This document shows positions 1-7,732 of a stretch of DNA of 30,131 nucleotides, in pieces. The DNA is from Gammaproteobacteria bacterium (GTDB lineage Bacteria; Pseudomonadota; Gammaproteobacteria; SZUA-152): contig JAUWVK010000004.1 in assembly GCA_030617485.1 (NCBI GenBank), positions 1-30,131 of the forward strand, in the 5' to 3' direction. The notes below the pieces were generated by a model. The model ran no database searches and had not been told where the DNA came from. It worked only from the letters and a program-made list of their open reading frames with translations. Position 1 is the first letter of the stretch. Each line of letters begins with the position of its first letter. A program made the translations under genes and the position numbers.

Positions 1-924
1 ACGATTGGGATTCTCACGTCCACTTTTATCGTTGGTGGCGCCAGTTACTTCCTGTTAAACCAGCTAGGCATAGAATTGAGTTTTATTTATTGCCTGCTAT
101 TTGGTGCATTGATTTCCCCCACCGACCCAATTGCCGTATTAGGCATACTCAAATCAGCTAATGCACCCAAAACACTGGAAACGAAGATAGCCGGTGAATC
201 ATTGTTTAATGATGGCGTTGCCGTTGTGGTTTTTATTGTGTTACTCGGTATTGCCACTGGTGGCCATGAAATTTCTGCCAGTCACATATTGCTTATTTTT
301 CTGGAAGAGGCTGTGGGTGGTGTCGCGTTTGGTTTTGCCATTGGCTGGATTACCTATCAACTGCTTAAACAGGTGGATAATTATCAGGTAGAAATTTTAT
401 TAACCCTCGCTCTTGTTATGGGCGGCTATGCCCTTGCCAGCGCTATCCATGTCTCCGGCCCTATTGCTGTTGTCGTTGCCGGCTTGCTCATTGGTAATCA
501 TGGTCGAACCTTCGGCATGTCTGATAATACCCGGGAACATCTTGATACCTTCTGGGAGCTCATTGATGAAATTCTCAATGCCGTGTTGTTTGTGTTGATT
601 GGTCTGGAGGTTTTAATCCTGCCTTTCACTGCCGATGTGCTAATGGTTTCGTTGCTGTTAATTCCGCTGCTTCTCATCGCACGCTTTATTAGTGTCGGTA
701 TTCCTATAAGCCTGATGAAAAAAAGGCGTCAATTCACACCGGGTGCCATAAAAATCCTCACCTGGGGCGGACTTCGCGGTGGCATCTCCGTTGCCCTGGC
801 CTTATCGTTACCGCCTGGTGAAGCGCGGGATGTCATTCTAGCCATTACCTATGTGATCGTGGTGTTCTCCATTGTGGTACAGGGCCTCACGATTGGAAAA
901 TTAGTAAGAGCTCTCAAAACATAA
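1..924 (+). CDS. Cation:proton antiporter, CPA1/NhaP family (5' end cut by window)
   Basis: The frame is open from base 1, so the gene begins before the window; 307 C-terminal residues are visible. It is an inner membrane Na+(or K+)/H+ antiporter used in pH and salt homeostasis. Family hallmarks are the conserved block [17 protein letters not shown], which holds the ion-binding TDP motif, followed by [14 protein letters not shown] with the paired N-D residues of CPA1 exchangers. After these come long hydrophobic segments, and near the end the motif [17 protein letters not shown], which is typical of NhaP. Full-length relatives have roughly 400-450 residues, so about the first quarter to third is missing. 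An internal TTG at base 76 is not the start, because coding sequence continues upstream of it. The hydrophilic C-terminal tail is very short. Family assignment is secure; ion preference cannot be read from sequence. Confidence 0.93.
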   Translation, partial: TIGILTSTFIVGGASYFLLNQLGIELSFIYCLLFGALISPTDPIAVLGILKSANAPKTLETKIAGESLFNDGVAVVVFIVLLGIATGGHEISASHILLIFLEEAVGGVAFGFAIGWITYQLLKQVDNYQVEILLTLALVMGGYALASAIHVSGPIAVVVAGLLIGNHGRTFGMSDNTREHLDTFWELIDEILNAVLFVLIGLEVLILPFTADVLMVSLLLIPLLLIARFISVGIPISLMKKRRQFTPGAIKILTWGGLRGGISVALALSLPPGEARDVILAITYVIVVFSIVVQGLTIGKLVRALKT

Positions 925-1036
925 CGGGCCACTCCATTAAGAGCCACTCTACTACTAGCCAATTCATTTCTAGGCACATTACTCACCTTCGGCTCATCTG
1001 CAGAAACTCTTTGTATACCCTCTAAACAGTAGGGTA

Positions 1037-1067
1037 TTGACTTCCTAAATGATAATCATTATCATTT
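1037..1067 (+). promoter_or_regulatory. Fur-controlled promoter of the iron transporter
   Basis: A perfect 7-1-7 Fur box, TGATAATCATTATCA, lies at 1050-1064, and the palindrome extends to 21 bp (1047-1067). It overlaps a good sigma-70 promoter: -35 TTGACT (1037-1042), 17-bp spacer, -10 TATCAT (1060-1065). Fe-Fur bound here would cover the -10, the classical layout for repression in iron-replete cells. The next gene is an iron-binding protein, which fits. Confidence 0.93.
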
Positions 1068-1100
1068 GCAACAAGTCCCACATCCCTTGGAAGTATTGTT

Positions 1101-2117
1101 ATGAAAGTTTATAAGCAAGTACTAATTTGTTTAATCCCACTGACTTTTTCCATTTTTCAGGCAACTGCCTCATTCGCCAGTGAAAGCCTGGTGATCTACT
1201 CCGGACGTAGCGACAAGTTTGTTAAACCGGTTATCGCTGAATTTACTCGCCAAACCGGTATCAAGGTCATCCTACACACTGGCAAATCAACCGCCCTACT
1301 CAATAAATTAAAAGTAGAAGCTGGTCGGACGGATGCCGATTTATTTCTCAGTAACGATGCCGGAACTTTGCAACGTGGCAGTGACTGGAGCCTGTTTCAG
1401 GCCATGAACGACACTTTGCTAGCCCCCGTCAAACCCACTCTTCGCGCCCCCGACAACACCTGGGTAGGCCTGTCTGCGCGCGCGCGCGTTTTGGTCGTCA
1501 ATACCAACGGACCGTGGGCAAATAAAAGCCTCTCAATTTTTGATCTTGCCGATCCAGCCCTGAAAGGAAAGCTGGGCATTACCAACAGCACCAATGGCAG
1601 TTACATTGCCGGGGTAACGGTTTACATGAAAGCCATAGGCAAAACAAAAACCCGCGAATGGCTTAAAGGCATGAAAACCAATGTTGACGGTCACGTTTTT
1701 AATAAACATAGCAAGATTGTCAAAGCCGTTGCCAAAGGAAAAAAGCAGGTTGGGCTGGTTAATCACTATTATATTTATCGTCACCTTGCCAAACACCCTG
1801 ATGCTCCCATCAAAATTGTATTACCCGATCAAGGCAAGAACGACATAGGTGTTGCATGGAACGTGGCCGGTATCGCGATTAGTAAATACAGCAAGCAATC
1901 AAAAGATGCTGAAAAGCTCGTCGCATTCTTAATCTCTAAAACAGGCCAAAAACAATTTGCGGAAGTAAATAAAGAATACCCAACACGAGAAGGTGTTGCC
2001 GCGCATACTGACATACCCTCCGCTGGCAGTTATAAAATTGCCAACGTACCCATGGTTGAACTAGGGGAGCACCGTAACGAAACCATCGATCTCATTGAAG
2101 AAGTTGGAATGCCGTAA
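1101..2117 (+). CDS. fbpA: Periplasmic Fe(III) ABC transporter substrate-binding protein
   Basis: 338 residues with a cleavable signal peptide ending near ATASFASES. The mature protein begins LVIYSGRSDKFVKPVIAEF, the typical opening of FbpA/FutA-type ferric-binding proteins (class II periplasmic binding fold). The motif VNHYYIYRHL carries tyrosines 223, 224 and 226; in FbpA the paired tyrosines at this place ligate Fe(III). It would deliver ferric iron to the permease encoded next. The ATG start has a GGAAG Shine-Dalgarno about 7 nt upstream and lies 36 bp after the Fur box. Expression is therefore likely high only under iron limitation. Naming it fbpA rather than futA, idiA or afuA is a matter of convention. 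Confidence 0.9.
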   Translation: MKVYKQVLICLIPLTFSIFQATASFASESLVIYSGRSDKFVKPVIAEFTRQTGIKVILHTGKSTALLNKLKVEAGRTDADLFLSNDAGTLQRGSDWSLFQAMNDTLLAPVKPTLRAPDNTWVGLSARARVLVVNTNGPWANKSLSIFDLADPALKGKLGITNSTNGSYIAGVTVYMKAIGKTKTREWLKGMKTNVDGHVFNKHSKIVKAVAKGKKQVGLVNHYYIYRHLAKHPDAPIKIVLPDQGKNDIGVAWNVAGIAISKYSKQSKDAEKLVAFLISKTGQKQFAEVNKEYPTREGVAAHTDIPSAGSYKIANVPMVELGEHRNETIDLIEEVGMP

Positions 2118-2120
2118 TTG

Positions 2121-2156
2121 TTGCCTTAACTATTGCCTTAACTATAGCCCTAACAA
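2121..2156 (+). repeat. Short tandem repeat, 12-bp unit
   Basis: TTGCCTTAACTA occurs twice head to tail (2121-2132 and 2133-2144), followed by a degenerate third copy, TAGCCCTAACAA (2145-2156). It starts just after the stop codon of the binding-protein gene, in the gap before the permease. It has no obvious hairpin and is probably a replication-slippage repeat. Confidence 0.7.
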
Positions 2157-2192
2157 AGCAACACTCACCACACAAACAATAGCGAAATAATC

Positions 2193-3812
2193 TTGGCCGT
2201 TATAACAAGCCCATTCTTTGCATACTTAAACCCAGGAAAACGTTTTACCTCCCTGGGTAGTCTTGCGACGCTGGTTGTTGCACTTGCAATAATACCGCTG
2301 TTATTTGTTATCTATAACAGTCTGCAATTATCGTCGACACAATGGTTGGGGCTATGGAGTAGTCGTTTACCTGAATTACTGCAAAACACCCTGTCACTCG
2401 CTGTTCTCGTATCCATCGGCTCCGTTACTCTGGGAGTTTCCAGCGCCTGGTGGATTAGTCGGCGTGAATTTCCTGGACGTAAAGTTGCCGTATGGTTAAT
2501 GATATTACCGCTCACCATTCCGACTTATGTATTTGCGCACATATACACCAGCCTGCTTGAAGATGACGGCTGGTTAGGGCAACTCTGGATCATGCTGACA
2601 GGCAACCCAGATACCATTCCAGATTTATACAACATTTGGGGCGTGACTCTGGTGCTTTCTCTTGCCGGATTTTCCTACGTCTTTCTATTAGCACGAACCT
2701 CTTTGTCGCAATCAACCCGAACTCTGGAAGAAGCGGCGCGAATTCAGGGTGCCTCATCCGCAGAAGTCTTTTGGAGAATTAATTTACCGCTATTGCGTCC
2801 AGCGATTGCCGCCGGCCTTGCCGTCGTAGTGTTGCATGTCCTGTCTGATTTTGGTGCTGTAAGCATGCTGCAATTCCAGACTTTTACTTTGAGCATTTAT
2901 TTACAAATGAGCGGTCGTTTCGATTATCAGGCTGCTGCCGGCTTATCCATGGTACTGGTTATGCTTAGCCTTACCTTTCTGGTACTGGAACGTTTTTTCC
3001 GCAAACGCCAGCAATACTATTCATCTCGTCAGACCCGCCAACAGCCCACTGGCAAAGCAACACGCTTTGAAGCCACAATGATCTGGTGTTGGTTAGGGTT
3101 GATCACCCTGCTGGCTTTTGGTCTACCAATAGCCTGGATGATCAGCTGGAGCTGGGAAGCCTGGAGCCAGGGGCTGATCAATTCAGAATTCTGGGGCTAT
3201 ACCAGAAACTCACTGTTAGTCGCCTGTATTGCTGCAACCCTGGCAGTATTCGCTGCACTACCCGTAGCCTTTTATAATGCTCGCCGTCGTTCTCTAGGTA
3301 GCCAAACGTTACTGCATCTTTCCAGTGTCGGTTTTGTACTACCCGGCCCAGTCATTGCGTTGGGAATCATCAGTGTTTTGCTGGCACAGCTTCCCTTTCT
3401 TTACGGAGGATTGGCTGCACTCGTAATCGCCGTGGTTATCCGATTTTTACCGCTTGCCGTGCAATCTCAAGATGCTGCAATGGCCCAACTGACTCCCTCG
3501 GTTGAAGAAGCAGGCCGAAGCCTGGGAGCTGGACCACTGGAAAATCTCAGGCGAATAGTCTTGCCTATGGTTCGTGGCGGCATGGCCACGGCCTGGGTAC
3601 TGGTTTTTATCGATACCCTCAAAGAGCTGCCTGCTACGCTGATTTTGAGGCCCACAGGTTTCGATACTTTACCGGTTCGCATCTGGATTGAAGCCAGTGA
3701 GGAAATGCTGGAGTTGGCTGCTCCTGCAGCTCTCATGTTGGTTATCGGCACACTACCGGTGCTATGGATCATGATGAATAGCAAGTCGTCAAATAGCGGG
3801 ACGTCTACCTAA
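2193..3812 (+). CDS. fbpB: Fe(III) ABC transporter permease, two fused membrane domains
   Basis: 539 residues forming an inner membrane permease of the FbpB/SfuB type, in which one chain carries two BPD_transp_1 domains (about residues 60-265 and 330-525). Each domain has its EAA loop, which contacts the ATPase: EEAARIQGASSAEVFWRINL in the first half and EEAGRSLGAGPLENLRRIVL in the second. Many hydrophobic segments are present. The start is a TTG at 2193 with no convincing Shine-Dalgarno, so translation may depend on coupling or the start may be wrong; there is no in-frame ATG near the N terminus. It lies 75 bp after the binding-protein gene and presumably shares the Fur-controlled transcript. 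No ATP-binding subunit (FbpC) follows; the next gene is a cell wall hydrolase. Confidence 0.9.
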   Translation: MAVITSPFFAYLNPGKRFTSLGSLATLVVALAIIPLLFVIYNSLQLSSTQWLGLWSSRLPELLQNTLSLAVLVSIGSVTLGVSSAWWISRREFPGRKVAVWLMILPLTIPTYVFAHIYTSLLEDDGWLGQLWIMLTGNPDTIPDLYNIWGVTLVLSLAGFSYVFLLARTSLSQSTRTLEEAARIQGASSAEVFWRINLPLLRPAIAAGLAVVVLHVLSDFGAVSMLQFQTFTLSIYLQMSGRFDYQAAAGLSMVLVMLSLTFLVLERFFRKRQQYYSSRQTRQQPTGKATRFEATMIWCWLGLITLLAFGLPIAWMISWSWEAWSQGLINSEFWGYTRNSLLVACIAATLAVFAALPVAFYNARRRSLGSQTLLHLSSVGFVLPGPVIALGIISVLLAQLPFLYGGLAALVIAVVIRFLPLAVQSQDAAMAQLTPSVEEAGRSLGAGPLENLRRIVLPMVRGGMATAWVLVFIDTLKELPATLILRPTGFDTLPVRIWIEASEEMLELAAPAALMLVIGTLPVLWIMMNSKSSNSGTST

Positions 3813-3997
3813 TTTATTGATAGATATAATATTTATTGTGTTAATTATCATCTGCATCTGACTCACGACACCTCTTTTTATCATTTTCTATTATATAGAA
3901 TTCTCCTGATAGTATATTAGGGAACTTGCAATTTGATTATATATTGAGCAAAATACCGCAACTGATTATTTGGGCATCCAAACCCGTATTTTATTTC

Positions 3998-4013
3998 TGT
4001 GAAATACATCACA
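3998..4013 (+). promoter_or_regulatory. CRP-type operator, perfect TGTGA-N6-TCACA
   Basis: TGTGA (3998-4002), AATACA, TCACA (4009-4013), flanked by C and G that extend the dyad (CTGTGA/TCACAG). Both half-sites match the CRP/Vfr consensus exactly. The site is centred 35 bp upstream of the ATG chosen for the hydrolase gene and covers an alternative in-frame GTG at 3999. Class II activation from it would put the transcription start near 4047, inside the gene, so repression or an unusual start is more likely. The rest of the 186-bp gap before it is AT-rich without other recognisable sites. Confidence 0.6.
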
Positions 4014-4040
4014 GATACGTTAACCACCTGGAAACTTTAT

Positions 4041-4556
4041 ATGCGCGTTTTGCTCTTTTGGTCACTGGTCTTCTTTTTTGCCAATCTGTTTACGACTGGC
4101 ACTGCATTTGCCAAATCTCCCTCCTCCAAAAAAGAACTGCAATGCCTGGCTCAAAATGTCTATTTTGAAGCCCGTGGAGAGTCTGCTGATGGCCAGCTAG
4201 CCGTCGCCCTGGTGACCATGCACCGCGTCAAAAGCCGGCGTTATCCCAACAGCATTTGTAATGTCGTGTGGCAGCGCAAGCAGTTCAGCTGGACCCATGA
4301 TGGCAAAAGTGATCGCCCCAGAGATCGTCGTGCATGGAAACGTGCGCAACAAATTGCGAATTTTATCTTAAATAAATACTGGACTCTGCCCGCTCAATCG
4401 CGCGGAGCTCTGGATATTACAAATGGTGCCTTGCATTACTATGCGCCTGGCCTGGCAAACCCTTATTGGGCGAAAGTTAAAATTGTGACTCGCGAAATTG
4501 GTGGGCATATTTTTCTGCGTGAAATGTCACGACAGGAACGACGGGAAAATACCTAA
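4041..4556 (+). CDS. SleB-type cell wall hydrolase (Hydrolase_2 family), exported
   Basis: 171 residues from the ATG at 4041. An N-terminal hydrophobic stretch (MRVLLFWSLVFFFANLFTTG) followed by TAFAKS is a signal peptide or membrane anchor. The catalytic domain follows, with CLAQNVYFEARGESADGQ, where the Glu of YFEARGE is the likely catalytic acid as in SleB/CwlJ-type lytic enzymes, then AVALVTMHRVKSRRYPNSIC and VVWQRKQFSWTHDGK. The C-terminal part, GALHYYAPGLANPYWA, is also typical. It should cleave peptidoglycan in the periplasm. An in-frame GTG at 3999 would add 14 residues, but it lies inside a CRP-type palindrome and has no ribosome site; the ATG has GGAAA 6 nt upstream. In non-spore-formers this family acts in wall remodelling, but the exact role here is not known. 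Confidence 0.88.
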   Translation: MRVLLFWSLVFFFANLFTTGTAFAKSPSSKKELQCLAQNVYFEARGESADGQLAVALVTMHRVKSRRYPNSICNVVWQRKQFSWTHDGKSDRPRDRRAWKRAQQIANFILNKYWTLPAQSRGALDITNGALHYYAPGLANPYWAKVKIVTREIGGHIFLREMSRQERRENT

Positions 4557-4582
4557 CCACACTTCTGCTGGTTAATTTTTTT
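4554..4582 (+). terminator. Intrinsic terminator after the hydrolase gene
   Basis: Inverted repeat TAACCA (4554-4559, including the stop codon TAA) and TGGTTA (4569-4574) with a 9-nt loop, followed by A and seven T (4576-4582). It separates the plus-strand iron/hydrolase region from the convergent minus-strand operon. Confidence 0.75.
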
Positions 4583-4608
4583 ATTGCAGCACGTACTTCC
4601 ATCCCTTA

Positions 4609-4911
4609 CTACTTCAAAGGGGTACCTGCGGATGATTCAATCATTTCGTGATAACGAACCTGACGTTTAAATACATCCACATCAATGGGCGATAATGCTT
4701 CATTGATCAAACTACGCATTGGCAATGGACTAGAATCAGGACGCGTTTTCTTCCACGGTACGATATAGAGAACTTTTGGTAATTCACGAGCTCCCGTTAT
4801 TTCTGTTTCTTCCAGCTCTAAAATAGTCTCCGCATTGGCAGATATCGCCAGACAAGTTAGCAATATCAATAAAATACCCCTTAAAAGGTAATTATATTTA
4901 ATCGATAGCAT
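4609..4911 (-). CDS. Small secreted protein, last gene of the envelope operon
   Basis: 100 residues. The N terminus is a clear signal peptide (n-region with K and R, hydrophobic core LLRGILLILLTCLAISANA, cleavage before ETILELEE). The mature part is about 75 residues, rich in Glu, Arg and Pro, with the segment GARELPKVLYIVPWKK and no Cys. I do not recognise a domain. Its ATG overlaps the end of the TPR lipoprotein gene by 14 bp, so it is translationally coupled to it and very probably part of the same assembly. The hydrophobic YIVPW segment and its position at the operon end would suit a small periplasmic adaptor, but that is a guess. Confidence 0.75.
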   Translation of the reverse strand: MLSIKYNYLLRGILLILLTCLAISANAETILELEETEITGARELPKVLYIVPWKKTRPDSSPLPMRSLINEALSPIDVDVFKRQVRYHEMIESSAGTPLK

Positions 4912-7732
4912 TGATTAGCAACTCCCCTTTCTCTACCTTGGCATAACGAACCGGGCTTAAATTAGCCAATGCAGCAAAGCTTTCTTTTACCCAACGATCA
5001 TATACCCCTGTCGGTGCACGCTGTATATTAACTTCATGGATACCAATAGCTTTTTCCTCAAAGGGATAGGCCTGTTCCTCAAGAAGAATATCGTACTGCT
5101 CAAGTTCATCAGTTGTTAAACCTTTTGGGCGCTCTGAAGAAAATAAGCTACGGCTGAAGTCATTGTATATTTCGGCTATTCGGTATGTAGATGCCGTTGT
5201 TACTGCTTCAATGCCATAGTTCGAAGCCTGTGTATAAGCTTCGATACTTTCCTGCATCAACTTTTTCTTTTTCTTCAAATTTTTCTTAAGTGGCTGTACG
5301 AGCTTTACTTTTCTATAGGCCGTATATGTTGGTTGGGATAATTCAAGTACAGCAGTGGCCGCAAGGTATTTGCTACGTTCTGTAGACTTACCTTTTTTAT
5401 CTGCTTCGATAATATCTTTCAGCCAATAATGTCGTGATTTTTTATGCCCTTTCTCTTCATATATAGAAGCCAGACGAAAGCGTGCTTCTATTGCTTCATC
5501 AAAGGGTGCAGGATAAGACTTAATGTATAGCTTATATATTTTTATAGTATCGTCTGTGCGTTTCGCTTTGGTATAATATTCAGCCGTCTGCCATAAAATT
5601 AGGCGCTTTTTAGTACTGTCTGTTTCATTTCTATACAGAACCTCATAGGCACTGGCAGCGCTAGACCAATTCCCTGTTTTTTCATATGCAAGCGCCAGAT
5701 TTTCATCTGCTCCGATACGTAATTTATGTTTAGGATGTTGTTGAATAAACGACTTTAAAACTGGAATCGCTAAACCCCACTCCTCCACAGCAACCAGTGA
5801 AGCCGCTGCATCATAATCTGCATTCGCTCGTATAGAAGCATTTGGCACAACTATCCCCAGCCGTAGAAAATGGCGTGATGCCTCTCGATGCTGTCCCATA
5901 CTGCGCGAAAGCTCACCTTGCTTGTATATTGCAGCAGCAAGACGCTCATTGAATTTTTTTCTATCCTTGTCATTCTTTTCTGCCAACTGTAAACGCATCA
6001 AACTTGCAATTTCTGCCTGAGGATACAGGGTCAGCTCAAATTCTGCTTCTGCAATAATTGCCCAGTTAATGCGCAATAATTTTTTATCTGCTGCAGGCAT
6101 TTTAGATATTACGTGGTGTGCTGTACCAACTGCATTTTCATAATCCTTTAATGCCAATAATTCTTCTGCTGCCTTAGACATCACAGTGACTACACGTTTA
6201 TCATCAGGAAATGACGATACAAAACGTTTTCCTGAAAAAATTGCCACGCGACGTTGATTGACTTTCCCTACTCCTTTCTGTAATTCCGCTACTTTCCTAT
6301 GCGCAAGCAATGCTGCATAACCTGCTTCAGCACTCTTTGCATGTAAAGGATATTTATATGCCGTGTTTTCAAATTCAGTTGCTGCTGCTGATATATCACC
6401 ACTATCCTGTAAGCTTTCAGCCAACAACATATTTTTACCTGGGGTTGATGGGTCATTCGGAAATGAATTCACATAAGTTTTATACCAATGAGCAGCCACA
6501 CGGTAATCTTTTGTTGTTTTGCTTTTCTGTGCCTTTGCATGGTGATAAGCCGTTAAATCATCAAGATTTTTCTTAAGATGTGGCTTAAGTTGGGCTAGCA
6601 ACTGTTCATCATGCTTTCCCCAGAACCTGGCGCCTATACCGTAAACAGTTATCAGATCGGCTTTAGCGCGTAATAACTCTTTTATGTGTCCACTTTGCTT
6701 ATGTATATCGATTAATTTCACCATAAACAAAGGTGACTGCCTATGGTTAGGAAACCACTCTACAAATTTAAAGAATGTTTGTGTTGCATCTGCAATACGA
6801 CCCTGTGTTAAATATAAATCACCCAGCCTTTCGTAGATATGAAATTCATATGTCCTTCTTCCATTCTGTTTAAAGAACTCATTAACCGAGTGAACACCCT
6901 TAAGGTATGAAAATGACAGACTAACAATACGCAAAGTATCCTCTAATAACTCTAGTTCACTGCGAGAAAAACTTGATAGGTTTCGTCCACCTGAAAATGT
7001 TCTATCTAATACTGCAAAATATGACTGCAATGATCGTTTTGTATCACCTTGCTTAAAAACTGACCAGCCATGTTTAAACATCGCTCTCTCGTAATATCGG
7101 CTAACCTCGCCAACATTGAGCACATCCTGATATGCCTCCTCAGCTTGAATAAATTCTTTAAACACAAACAATATTTCACCTCGACGAAATTGAATTTCGT
7201 CACGATTGTTTTGATTCGGATATTTTTTAACAAGCTCCGTTAATGTAACCAATGTTTTTTCAAGATTTCCATCAAGCTCATAGGCACGACCTAATTGATA
7301 CAAAACTTTATCGTTACCTTTATATTCAGGATATAATTTGAGCAAGCGCTCATACTGGTGAATAGCGCTCCCTCGTTTGCTTTTTTCTAAAATAGCTATC
7401 TCTATATCTGATTTTGGTTTACTCACGGAAGAAGGATCGTTAGCGTCTTTGGCCATTTTTTCGTTTTCACTTTCCAGCTCGAGATCCGCGAGTCTTTGCA
7501 GGGCAATCGCTTTTAAAGCTTTATTATTGGTACTTCTGGCTAAACTTTCATAAGTGCGTCTTACATCCTCACGCGACATAGGAGGCAATGCTGTTGGCTC
7601 AATTTTTGCTGCACGTGTGGCTAGCTGCTGTATTGTGGGGTCTTCATTAATTGCAGGGCGAGATGCACAACCAGCAAGTAGTGTCGCAGACACTACCAGG
7701 GCAGTAATGACCAAATAATGCCGGACCATCAT
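4898..7732 (-). CDS. Large TPR-repeat lipoprotein
   Basis: 944 residues. The signal peptide ends in the lipobox LLAGC (Cys22), followed by Ala-Ser, which favours outer membrane sorting. Most of the chain is a helical solenoid of tetratricopeptide-like repeats; recognisable units include VLYQLGRAYELDGNLEKTLV, IYERLGDLYLTQGRIADATQ, NLALAYEKTGNWSSAASAYE and ARFRLASIYEEKGHKKSRHY. A basic patch with eight Lys among ten residues lies near residue 825. The start ATG overlaps the stop of the preceding TPR gene by 4 bp (ATGA), indicating coupling. Large TPR lipoproteins act as assembly or scaffolding subunits in BamD-like, PilF-like and Myxococcus GltE/NfsE-like roles; which of these applies is not shown by sequence. 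It is most likely anchored in the outer membrane and facing the periplasm. Confidence 0.88.
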   Translation of the reverse strand: MMVRHYLVITALVVSATLLAGCASRPAINEDPTIQQLATRAAKIEPTALPPMSREDVRRTYESLARSTNNKALKAIALQRLADLELESENEKMAKDANDPSSVSKPKSDIEIAILEKSKRGSAIHQYERLLKLYPEYKGNDKVLYQLGRAYELDGNLEKTLVTLTELVKKYPNQNNRDEIQFRRGEILFVFKEFIQAEEAYQDVLNVGEVSRYYERAMFKHGWSVFKQGDTKRSLQSYFAVLDRTFSGGRNLSSFSRSELELLEDTLRIVSLSFSYLKGVHSVNEFFKQNGRRTYEFHIYERLGDLYLTQGRIADATQTFFKFVEWFPNHRQSPLFMVKLIDIHKQSGHIKELLRAKADLITVYGIGARFWGKHDEQLLAQLKPHLKKNLDDLTAYHHAKAQKSKTTKDYRVAAHWYKTYVNSFPNDPSTPGKNMLLAESLQDSGDISAAATEFENTAYKYPLHAKSAEAGYAALLAHRKVAELQKGVGKVNQRRVAIFSGKRFVSSFPDDKRVVTVMSKAAEELLALKDYENAVGTAHHVISKMPAADKKLLRINWAIIAEAEFELTLYPQAEIASLMRLQLAEKNDKDRKKFNERLAAAIYKQGELSRSMGQHREASRHFLRLGIVVPNASIRANADYDAAASLVAVEEWGLAIPVLKSFIQQHPKHKLRIGADENLALAYEKTGNWSSAASAYEVLYRNETDSTKKRLILWQTAEYYTKAKRTDDTIKIYKLYIKSYPAPFDEAIEARFRLASIYEEKGHKKSRHYWLKDIIEADKKGKSTERSKYLAATAVLELSQPTYTAYRKVKLVQPLKKNLKKKKKLMQESIEAYTQASNYGIEAVTTASTYRIAEIYNDFSRSLFSSERPKGLTTDELEQYDILLEEQAYPFEEKAIGIHEVNIQRAPTGVYDRWVKESFAALANLSPVRYAKVEKGELLINAID

